The notes beneath the pieces are model-generated. The model was given only the letters and a program-made list of their open reading frames with translations. It ran no database searches and was not told the origin of the DNA. A program made the position numbers and the translations under genes. This document shows positions 42,501-50,550 of a stretch of DNA of 64,000 nt, piece by piece; positions within the stretch are counted from its first letter, which is position 1, and each line of letters begins with the position of its first letter. Source of the stretch: Amoebophrya sp. A120 (Eukaryota > Sar > Dinophyceae > Syndiniales > Amoebophryaceae); contig CAJINV010000007.1 of NCBI GenBank assembly GCA_905178155.1, positions 1,062,627 through 1,126,626 on the forward strand. The letters are read 5' to 3'.

Positions 42501-45500
42501 CCCAAGGTAAATCAGCGTGACAAATTCCATTTGCCATTCTGAGGAAATTTGTCATGCGATTTATACTAGTACGATACTTTTGCAATGCATAGATACAAAG
42601 CAACCACGTCATCTCCCACCTTGTCATCTCCTTCGTCCCCTTTTTTAACAAATTTCGCCAACAGTTCCAGGATACGCAGATCCATGTTGAACTGTCCCGT
42701 TATTTCTTGTCCTTGAGCCACTGCTGCTGCATGTTCTTTTCCAAACACCGCCTGCGCTACTTGCGTTTGCACTTGTCGCAGCTGCTGAATGTCCCTCCGC
42801 ATCCGTGAATCTTCGTTCGCTTTCCTGTTCAAGACCGCTGGACTCAGTGCCCGCGTGGCAACCCAGGCCAAGCCCGACAGAGCCTGTCTCGCATCTTCTT
42901 CTTGTTGTTGTGCTTTTTTGTTTTTCTCCTGCTGCTGTCCTCCTGCAGAACTTTGATGTTGTCCGCCGGGAGCTGCGGCACGACCCTCCTGTACTAGTCC
43001 TTGCAGCGGCTGCACAATCTGCTCCGACAGAAACCTGGATAGGCTCCGCGCCCCGAACGAAACCTGCTGCACGTTGCGGGGATCTATCCCCTGTAGGCTC
43101 GCAACCAATTTTATAACAGTGCACAACTCCCCCTCCCCCTCATTTGTATAGCAGGAACGGCAATACAAGCATCAGCAAGAGCGCCGGTTTTGCATGACAA
43201 ACTTGCACTTGAATATAGTGCTATTTGGGCTACAACTTGTCATGCAAACAGTGCCAGGGGGCCAACGGTGGATTGGGCATTTTGCATGACAAATGAGGGG
43301 GAGGGGGAGTTGTGCACATTCATAAATTTCGGGACGCACCGCTTCAGGTGGTTTTCTACCTGATTCTTGTCTTTCTCTTATTGCAATGAAAAATGCCCCC
43401 ACCCCCGATTTAGAAGCATTTGTATTGCAAATCTTTCCAAATGAAGCATTCGCCTTCTTGCATCTATCAGCATCACAGGTTTCTTATCGTGAATAGCAAA
43501 AATTTGTATTGCAAAAGATTCCAGCAAGAGCGGCGCTTGTCATGTAGGCGATGCGATACACGCCTAGACTCTGCATCAGAAAGATGCATACTCCTTTCAT
43601 GCATGACAGAAAGTTTTCATTTGGAAACTTCGCATCACAAATTTTTGCAGCTTTGGGTGTGGGGGCGTTTTTCACTGTAATATCTCTCTTGCCTCTTTCT
43701 TCTTCAGGCTGCTTTCCACGAAGTCCAGACGGGGCGATTTCATTCCGAGCAGCGTCGGGTTGCCTCGGGCCTGTATGCAATGCAAAAGCATCGTACTAGT
43801 ATAAATTGCAATAGTACAAGTACAAATTGGCTCTGCATTACAAATTCAATTTGTAGTGCTGATATACCTTGAAAAAGAGATTTGTAATGCATAAATGCAA
43901 TTACTACGAGTACGAAGATACTTTTGCACAGGATAGCCTGGACCATGCCTCCAACATAATCATATGTTGAGCGATCCCCGATCTGCAGTTTCAGGAGGAA
44001 GCAGTGCGCAGTCTTCCCTTCTATGCATTGGAAATATCGCAGATCTGGGTCTGGATTTGTTCTTGTGAAGTGATGCGCGACAATCTATGAAAGACTCGTC
44101 CTGCCCGGCATATTACATTATATCACGAGCAGTTGGCAGCTTTTTTTATTTTTGTCGTTCATCTGAAAGTCAGTTTATTCTGCTTGTCAGGAGCTCTTAG
44201 TACAGGCATCCAAAAATAACTTCCTCGAGCACCCATCCTGCTGCTATGCCCTACCAGTCGTGGCGGCCTTGCGAAAATCTTCGAGGAATCTTCACCAGCA
44301 ACACAAGTTTACAGACCCAGATACAGCACATTTCGGCCGTGCATACCTTCAGGCGCTCTTCTGTCGAGAATCTCGACATAGAAAAAATCGGTGCACTTAC
44401 TGTCCATGTAGCATATTGCGAGGGAAAATAAATCCCCCCTCCCCATAGTACTCAACAAAATGGAAGTCTGTGATGCTAGAGCTGTGTGGGCGTGGGCGAA
44501 ACTAGAGTACCGCTAAGAGTAAGAGGAAGTGGTGGAACAGGAGACAAATCCTCGGCTTGCATTGCTAGAAGGCCAAAAGACGCAGCTGTGGCATTGCGAT
44601 TGCCGTTGCAGGTTGTAATTATTTGTCACTATGTTTATTCCCGCTTCCAGTTGCTTCGTGTCATGCTGAAGAGGCAAGGCTTGTTTCCCACGCCAGCGAG
44701 CTCTACAATCTGCTGGAAAAAAATTTCCACGACCCTTCTAGCTGCATGACAACGCCATTTGTGATCGCAAATCATGCTACACAAGAGACCTTCGTTTTAG
44801 TAGGTATGGGATGACAGAGGGATTTTTAGGATTTTTCATTGCAATATAGCACGTCTTTTCACATAACACCTTCGGAAAAAACTTCTTCCACGTAACTGGA
44901 AACATCACGTAACCGCGAGAGGCGCCACAGTCGTCGGTATCGGAACTACCGGAAGCAGGAGGAGCTACGGGGGGATTGAGCAGAGACGTGGCTACTTCTT
45001 TCTGACCGACGAAGTCTGCCTGGTAGACGAACTTTTTCCCGCGCTTCAAAAATTTCAAGGCTTTCCGCAGCGCCAGCGATTGGGGGCCGTCGAAGAACAG
45101 CTTGCATTTCGTGGGGTCGTATCAAATGCAAATTATATGTTTACGTCTGGAAGAAATCAGATATTTGTCATGCATTTTTTACATCTACAAAAAGGTCTGG
45201 AATGCACACAGTGCATGACAACCTCTGTGGAGGCTTCTCCATACCTATTCCGCATGACAAATGCCCTCTTCTGGAGACAAAAATCTACTTAGATACCTTT
45301 TGCTCACTACGCAATACAGACTTTTGCCTGTTCCAGAATCCGCATCACAAGTTTGCATCCTTCCAGCCCCAGACATATTTGCAATGCATAGGTCGATCAA
45401 AGACTCGCCCATTTCTATCGGCGAGATGCCGTACCTGCCACCCAAGTGGTCTCCCATGGTCACGAGTTCCATCGTTTTCTGAGCTACCCGCTGAGTCGGG

Positions 45501-48134
45501 TCAACATTTGTGCCCCTGCGCGCGGCCCACTGCTTGTAATACGGGTTCCCACCAGAGAGCAAGCGTGCGGCAAACGGAACGACTCCGCCCTCCATTGGGT
45601 AAAAACCACCCACCACTTTCGCCGCGGCTTTCACAGTATGAACTGCAAAAGTATCCGGTACTCGTATAAATGCATTACAAATTTCCTCAGCATGAGGAAC
45701 AAATATAAAATTTGTAATGCGGATTTGCCTTAAAAAAAACATTTGTAACGCATGATCGCAATTACTACGAGTACGATACTTTTGCACAGGATACACAGTG
45801 AGCTCCACGGCGAACGAGATCTTTCCCTGTACCTTCTCCAGGCCACTTGGAAACGTAAAGAAAGGCGTCGCACCGCACTGCTGCGCGGCTGGTGCTGTGG
45901 CTGTCGTGATCATGCCTGTGCTGGTTGGGACACGATCATCGACCAATATGCTTTGCCAATGCCCATTCAAAAAGAGTGGCACCAGGTACAACCCCGCATC
46001 GCTCCGCTTCTCCGGTTATGAACTGCAAAAGTATCGTACTCGTGTAAATGCACATACAAATAATTACCTCAGCATGAGAAAGAAAATTTGGAATGCGGAT
46101 TTAGCTTAAGAACAAGATAATTTGTAATGCATGATCGCAATTACGATACTTTTGCACAGCATACCGGTTCGATCAGAAAACTGTGGCTGATAAGAGTCTG
46201 CAGTGCCGCGAGGAAGTAGCAGTTTCCAAGCGATATGCATTGTAAATTTCCCGTACATGTACAAAATGCATGACAAATTTTGCTAACTTGCAGTTCCCAA
46301 CATGTCATGCTAGACTAGGATCGAAGGCAAGTTTTGTCATGCAGAGACTGCATTTGGATTTGTACGTGTACACGAAATTTCCTGTGGATAAGCGAACCCT
46401 GTACCACGCTTGCGAACGGAACGGGCTGCCCGGGCGTCGCGAAATGTCCCGGATTTTGCTCATACATGTCCCCGAGTCTCGTGAAGCGCATCAGTTGCTG
46501 GTGTTCTTGTTGAAGAAGACCCACTCCCACAGCAAGCTGCCCCTGTCTCAGCTTCGCCTGCGCAATCGGATCCTCTTCGTATCCCAAGAAATAAAAAGAA
46601 GTGTTCTATACAGTTACGTATTTGTAGGAACTCTAGCAACACAAACTTGCTCTACATGACAGACAAAACTTGCAATGCAAAAATCCTGAGAGAAAACACG
46701 TTCGTATGAAACGAGGCTAGCAAGCCTTTCCGGCATGACAGAAGTAGAGGTTGCCTGTCTTGCTACTTTTCCATTACAGTGTGTAAAAACTGTGAAAACA
46801 CTTTTTTCCCTCCCTACTTCGGACTGTGTTATCAATGGCATGGCAAAGGCGCGGTCAAACGCTTTCACGCGGCCATTTAGTTCCAACCGTTGCACGAAGT
46901 CCTTTTGCGCGCTGATGTCAAGCTCATCCTGGTCGTACTGAATCAAGTTGAGCACCTATCCCACGAAAAACGTGTTACAGTTACACATTTGTAGTCAATT
47001 CAGCAACACAAATTTCTCTGCATGAGAAAGAAAACTTGCAATGCAGAAATCCTACGGGAAAACCCCTATGAAACGAGGGTCCTATGCATATCCGGCATGA
47101 CAGAGCTTGTCTGTCTTGCATGGCCTGCAACACAATGTGTAACTGTAACACTTTTTTCTTGCGATAGCACCCGCACCCTCCCGTCCGGGAAATTCGGGGG
47201 GTATATCTGTTTCTTGTTGGTCACTCGGTAAACTTCCTTCATCTCGCTACCCCCGGGCAGCCGTTGCTCGTCTTTGGTGTGCAGCAAGGAATTTTCAAAG
47301 ATCCACCTCTCCTCCTCGTCGTTCAGAGCACAAGCGCTGCCAGGAGCTGCACGCGGCGACGCCGCTAGCGCTGGTATCCTGAGAAAAAACGTCTCCACCC
47401 CAGAGTTGTCATGCAGATTTGCGAAGACGGAAAGCCTTCTATCTAATGCGCATCCCCATGAGAGCCATTTCTAGTCGTGTTTTGGGATTTGTAACGCTGT
47501 AAACAGGATGAGGAGATGGGTTTGTGATGCGGCTGTCCTTGCTAACATGCACTACAACAATACAGAGACGAATTTGTCATGCGTGGGGGCTCCCGAAACT
47601 TCTGGATTGGTGTTGCAGAGTTTGCAAATTGACTATCGGGTGGGGAAGTTTTTCATCAGGATAGCTGGTTCCCAGAGCCTAGGGGGGTTAGGACTCTTCG
47701 TTACCTGCAGCTGGGGGTAAACCGGTCCTTGCAGCTGAGGGTAAGCCGGTGCTGGGGCCTGCGGCTGCTGTGGGTACGGCTGCTGTCCGGGGTACTGCTG
47801 CTGTCCAGGGGCGGGTACAACTATGCCTTGCAAAAGTGATGTGTGAGTCAAATTAATAACTTCAACTCATGCGGAGCAATCGATTGTTAAAAAATGACTG
47901 CGCTCGAGCGACGAGGAAGATCTTCTGGCAGTACGGCTCCAGCCAGTTTCCGAAGAGCGTGCGGACGTAGCAAATTGTTGCAACACAGCACGATCGCTCG
48001 GTCCTGTGTAGGGCAATAATCGAAAATATTGACTTTCTCTTTTGTTCAATCCTGGCCCTGGCAGACGAGTAGAAAAAAGCGGTTCCGCTGTGGCTCACGC
48101 AGCAAGCGTGAACCAGCTGATCATCGATCTTCAT
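36568..48134 (-). CDS. Calpain-type cysteine protease with large insert and coiled-coil, Arg-rich tail
   Basis: Calpain family (C2) protease, calcium-regulated in animals. The start at 48134 (MKIDDQLVHACC) is followed by a Gln/Pro-rich exon reached through a 46-nt GT-AG intron (47827-47872). The catalytic Cys lies in QGSLGNCYFLAALQTL, restored by excision of 46234-46390. Next come LFLNGHWQSILVDDRVPTST and VVGGFYPMEGG, as in calpain domain PC1. The catalytic His is in YPAHAYTLTSLQ and the Asn in QTRNPHATDVSGWSPYS, so the full triad is visible. By my exon count about 650 residues separate Cys and His, against about 160 in classical calpains, so PC1 and PC2 are split by a large insert that includes a Gln/Ala-rich helical stretch. 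After PC2 come QINTWDQKNRLSWIPWHTF, DFTIPSDDAVSHGARFTIKP, then a Glu/Arg/Ala coiled coil (38026-38460) and an Arg/Gly-rich tail ending at 36568. More than 20 introns are introners. Confidence 0.82.
37681..38025. repeat. Introner, family B, perfect TSD, carrying a nested palindrome
   Basis: TATGAACTGCAAAAGTATCG left, GATACTTTTGCATTGGATA right; CGCTC duplicated. The interior is interrupted by the element at 37735-37933. Confidence 0.87.
37735..37933. mobile_element. Nested palindromic MITE-like element, 8-bp TSD
   Basis: Arms of about 60 bp are perfect inverted copies: the left begins TGGACAAATTACAGTTAGGG and the right ends CCCTAACTGTAATTTGTCCA, followed by TTGATA. CCTCAGCG flanks both sides, a sequence that occurs once at this place in other family B introners. 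It therefore inserted into an existing introner. No coding capacity. Confidence 0.85.
38468..38761. repeat. Introner, family H
   Basis: TATAGCCTCCTCAGCTGTTA left, TAACACCTGAGAAAGTCATA right; flanks TGCTT and TGCCT. It lies within the coiled-coil tail of the calpain gene. Confidence 0.8.
39377..39660. repeat. Introner, family A
   Basis: The left end TATATGCATATGCAAATATC has a small duplication next to GTCTGGGTCTGG; the right end is CATATTTGCAGTTGATA. The exact left edge is uncertain by 2 bp. Confidence 0.72.
39779..39995. repeat. Introner, family B-like
   Basis: TATGCAATGCAAAAATGTAG left, CGATATTTTTGCACCGGATA right. The flanks match at 3 of 5. Confidence 0.68.
40166..40488. other. GC-rich intron of the calpain gene without introner ends
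   Basis: Lies between the exon ending FLGIYPYCRHLG and the exon starting IKELTFLHAIRNSWQ. It is GC- and purine-rich on the plus strand, with AGCGCCG near one end and CGGCGCT near the other. The 3' border is AG before ATAAAAGAG on the minus strand. Limits are approximate; it may hold an unrelated insertion. Confidence 0.5.
40946..41300. repeat. Introner, family I, perfect TSD
   Basis: TATCAAAAGGAAAAATAATT followed by CCCCCTCCCCAT at the left, GGGATTTTTCCTTGCAATA at the right; GCTGA duplicated. It lies immediately before the His-containing exon of the calpain. Confidence 0.83.
41372..41635. repeat. Introner, family A, perfect TSD
   Basis: TATCAAATGTAAAAATGTC left, GACATTTTTACAGTTGATA right; ACATC duplicated. 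Its interior resembles the pair in the succinyl-CoA ligase gene. Confidence 0.86.
41725..41976. repeat. Introner, family A, perfect TSD
   Basis: TATCAAATGTAAAAGTGTC left, CATTTTTACACTTCGTA right; CGTGC duplicated. It separates FFDLQAH from ARTAEDVETTPATAL. Confidence 0.85.
42017..42323. repeat. Introner, family F, perfect TSD
   Basis: TATGGAAGCGTCAGGCTTG left, CCTGACGCTTCCATA right, with matching CAACTTTG/CAAAGTTG inside; ACCGA duplicated. Excision joins TNTQAHS to VKRCWFFDLQ in frame. Confidence 0.87.
42447..42591. repeat. Introner, family B with a family A-like tip
   Basis: The left end TATCAAATGCAAAAACATCG combines the TATCAAATGC tip of family A with the ACATCGTACGAGTA body of family B. 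The right end is GATACTTTTGCAATGCATA. Flanks AATAC and GATAC. Confidence 0.78.
43112..43324. repeat. Introner, family C, perfect TSD
   Basis: TATAACAGTGCACAACTCCC left, GGAGTTGTGCACATTCATA right; AATTT duplicated. Confidence 0.86.
43379..43682. repeat. Introner, family D variant, perfect TSD
   Basis: TATTGCAATGAAAAATGCCC left, GGGCGTTTTTCACTGTAATA right; TCTCT duplicated. It separates SSLKKKEARE from KDKNQVENHLKRCV. Confidence 0.84.
43774..43935. repeat. Introner, family B, perfect TSD
   Basis: TATGCAATGCAAAAGCATCG left, GATACTTTTGCACAGGATA right; GCCTG duplicated. Confidence 0.86.
44022..44345. repeat. Introner, family A (diverged), perfect TSD
   Basis: TATGCATTGGAAATATCGC left with ATCTGGGTCTGG inside, CAGACCCAGATAC... 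and terminal GTGCATA right; CCTTC duplicated. It lies between DRRAPEG and KTAHCFLLKLQIG. Confidence 0.82.
44414..44846. repeat. Introner, family I, perfect TSD, 433 bp
   Basis: TATTGCGAGGGAAAATAAAT left, GGATTTTTCATTGCAATA right; TAGCA duplicated. Excision joins KVLCEKT to CYMDSKCTDFFYVE. Confidence 0.82.
45120..45390. repeat. Introner, family A, perfect TSD
   Basis: TATCAAATGCAAATTATATG left, ACATATTTGCAATGCATA right; GGTCG duplicated. Confidence 0.85.
45638..45793. repeat. Introner, family B, perfect TSD
   Basis: TATGAACTGCAAAAGTATCC left, GATACTTTTGCACAGGATA right; CACAG duplicated. Confidence 0.86.
46017..46163. repeat. Introner, family B, perfect TSD
   Basis: TATGAACTGCAAAAGTATCG left, GATACTTTTGCACAGCATA right; CCGGT duplicated. 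Confidence 0.86.
46234..46390. repeat. Introner, family G, perfect TSD, inside the calpain active-site motif
   Basis: TATGCATTGTAAATTTCCCG left, GAAATTTCCTGTGGATA right; AGCGA duplicated. Excision produces QGSLGNCYFLAAL, the motif holding the catalytic Cys. Confidence 0.88.
46580..46816. repeat. Introner, family E, perfect TSD
   Basis: TATCCCAAGAAATAAAAAGA left, ACACTTTTTTCCCTCCCTA right; CTTCG duplicated. Excision joins PLITQSE to EDPIAQAKLRQG in frame. Confidence 0.83.
46957..47166. repeat. Introner, family E, perfect TSD
   Basis: TATCCCACGAAAAACGTGTT left, AACACTTTTTTCTTGCGATA right; GCACC duplicated. Confidence 0.86.
47375..47663. repeat. Introner, family D, perfect TSD
   Basis: TATCCTGAGAAAAAACGTCT left, GAAGTTTTTCATCAGGATA right; GCTGG duplicated. 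It separates the Pro/Gln-rich exon from the exon reading ALAASPRAAPGSACALNDEE. Confidence 0.86.
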
Positions 48135-48197
48135 CCGGACTCACCGAACATGAAAAAAGCAAAAAGCTTTTATGAACGACGCTAGGGCTATTTGTAT

Positions 48198-48947
48198 TTA
48201 CTGGGCAGGAACATAATGAAACACATCAGCATCACACTTGCAATGCGTATGCACCGCGCCTCCACCATTAAGTAGACGCTGGTACGCCGCCGGTGAAATG
48301 TTTCTTATTTCGGCGTCGAGCTGCAGAAACGCCGGATCTTCGGTTTGCTGCCCCTCGCGCAGTTGCGTCGCAAGGACCTCATCTAGCCGCGGGGGACGAT
48401 GTAATTCTATGCGAGGCAAAGCCTGCCCCTTCAAGGGTGCGCTTTTAATACCACCTCCGTTAAGAGCCTCACCCTTTGATGCTTCAGCGCCATCGTCGAC
48501 GCCGTTTTTAGTTATCTGATCCTCGTGAAGCTGTAGAGCGGAATAGGACGGATCCTTTTCCTGCTCTCCCTGTAGTTTCATTTGTTCTCCTTGGGGTGCA
48601 TCTTCCTCGACGCCCTCGGAGGCAGTTGTACGTCCAGCGGCCTGTTTCCCACCATGAACATCATGATCCTGATACCCGAGACTGCTTTGGACAAACGCTT
48701 TGAGCTTCTCATACGGAGATGGGCCGACGTAGTCATTCCGCAGGGCGAGAAACCCTTTTGCTTTATTGTCCCGGTCGCGCTCTTGTAGTTGTCGTCCCCG
48801 AGGACGTCGAGGGGTTTCATTTTGATTTTCTCTTTCTGTTTCTGCGACAACAAGCACGGGAATTATATGAACGCCGGACCACAGGGACAGGAAAAGACAG
48901 AGTCGTGCCGAGCGAGATGCTCGAGCAGGATTAGTAGGGTACAACAT
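48198..48947 (-). CDS. Secreted or membrane-anchored protein of unknown function
   Basis: An uninterrupted 249-aa ORF starting MLYPTNPARASRSARLCLFL, with hydrophobic SLWSGVHIIPVLVVAE that reads as a signal peptide or anchor ending near residue 37. The remainder is hydrophilic and probably disordered, rich in Glu, Gln and Lys, with KGFLALRNDYVGPSPYEKL and, near the end, DAEIRNISPAAYQRLLNGGG and THCKCDADVFHYV. No family recognised. It has no introner, unlike its neighbours. It ends 63 bp before the first ATG of the calpain gene. A donor-like CAGTAAAT at the stop could in principle continue the transcript, but I found no frame-compatible acceptor. Confidence 0.6.
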   Translation of the reverse strand: MLYPTNPARASRSARLCLFLSLWSGVHIIPVLVVAETERENQNETPRRPRGRQLQERDRDNKAKGFLALRNDYVGPSPYEKLKAFVQSSLGYQDHDVHGGKQAAGRTTASEGVEEDAPQGEQMKLQGEQEKDPSYSALQLHEDQITKNGVDDGAEASKGEALNGGGIKSAPLKGQALPRIELHRPPRLDEVLATQLREGQQTEDPAFLQLDAEIRNISPAAYQRLLNGGGAVHTHCKCDADVFHYVPAQ

Positions 48948-49850
48948 CTTAAATGGAGGACTCAGGGCGAAATCAAAATGGAAATGATGTTTTTCTTTTT
49001 TGTCGTTGGAGTTCGGATTATATCGTTTGGTAAAGGTGGCCGAAAAATGAAAAGCATTATGTTATGATCACATGTACGACCACTTTATCTCAGTAGAAGT
49101 TCTACACTCTAATTCTATCAAGGGGTCATATTTAGCACGTGCAAGACTACTTAGTTCAAATTCTACTGAAACAGGAACTGCGGGAGCGAGGTGACAAATC
49201 AATGAATTTAGATGACTTTGACACGCGCGTTGCATTCGATGTCGGACAAGGAGAAGGACCAAGACAATGTCGCATACTTACACAGACACGGATATCATAG
49301 AAATGATTCTATCACGTACTACTAGTACGAAAAGTAACAACCGATAACGCCACTCATCTAGACCACGCGACGCTTGTTGCTCCTGAGAGACGACATGGAC
49401 AGGTCTAACTATCTGACAACAAGTGGCCAAATTATCCTCATAAAAAGACACCGATGAAAGAGAGAAAAACACGGACACTGACATCAACCGCTAGGCTACG
49501 CGACAGAGTTGAAATTGGAAGGAAGCAGGTCCACCGAAGCAGGAACGAATTGCTGTTCTATGTGCCATTTTTACTTCTCGACGCTACCGACGACGGGAAG
49601 AGAGAAACCGAAGCGAAGGAGCTACCGATCATGTGATATCGTACCAGAAAGAATCAAAGCTTAACCTGGTGCCATCAAAACTTCTAAGTACGTCGCATCA
49701 AACCGAATATATTAGTTACTGACAGACGCGAAAGCGAAAAGACCCATAATATGCTTCTTCTTGACGCGGAATAAACTCCTCTAGCATAGAACTACAGGAC
49801 GGTAAACCGATGTGGATCACCATCATAGTAATCTCCGTGAAAGAATGTAC
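48948..49850. other. Intergenic boundary between the introner-rich gene block and the GC-rich region
   Basis: AT-rich and without introners. No gene supported. Base composition changes sharply to GC-rich beyond about 50,000. Confidence 0.5.
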
Positions 49851-50450
49851 TTAAGAACCGACAAACAGAGAGCCAACTACGTGAAAAATAAACGCAGCAG
49901 CAATTTTTTCCGACAGACGGCACTTCTTAGTCCACGAAGTAGATGCAGCTTTGCTTATATACAAGTATGCAACTCTTGTCGCCACAGTTCTTTGATAAAC
50001 GAGAAGCGAGAACATGCATGAAGGAAATAGCGCAGTAACAAACTGCCGGCCGCCCAGGCCCTGCCCAAGCAGGTCGAGAAGACCGCAAGAGCAGGGGCCA
50101 GGCAGGCCAGCAGCGCCAGTAAGATCACAGAAGGCGCGCCCAGCCGAGCCACAACGGTCGCCACCCCGCATCCAGGCAGAGGATGCGAGGGCGGTGGCAG
50201 AAGAGGCATGGCGGGGGGGGGCGGAAAGTTTGTCGTAGTATTTGCATGGCCCACCATCTGCCCCGTGACGCCACAAAGGCCATGGCGGCAGGTGCCTCCC
50301 TGCGAGGAACGCAGCAACGCAAATCCGGCCGCTCTTGTCCCGGCCACGCAGGCGAAGAAGCCTGCCGCGGCCGTCGGAGAGAGGGCGCCGCAACGCGCCC
50401 AGCCCGGGCCCCAAGATCCAACGCGAATGATCCAAAATAGAAACAGGGGG

Positions 50451-50550
50451 NNNNNNNNNNNNNNNNNNNNNNNNNNNNNNNNNNNNNNNNNNNNNNNNNN
50501 NNNNNNNNNNNNNNNNNNNNNNNNNNNNNNNNNNNNNNNNNNNNNNNNNN
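50451..50550. other. Scaffold gap, 100 N
   Basis: Exactly 100 undetermined bases, the usual placeholder for a gap of unknown length. Reading frames across it cannot be trusted. Confidence 0.99.

Noticed and set aside
49851-50450. Continuation of the gag-like ORF beyond the N gap
   Set aside because: The frame across 100 Ns is arbitrary. Three frames are open there and none reads like protein.
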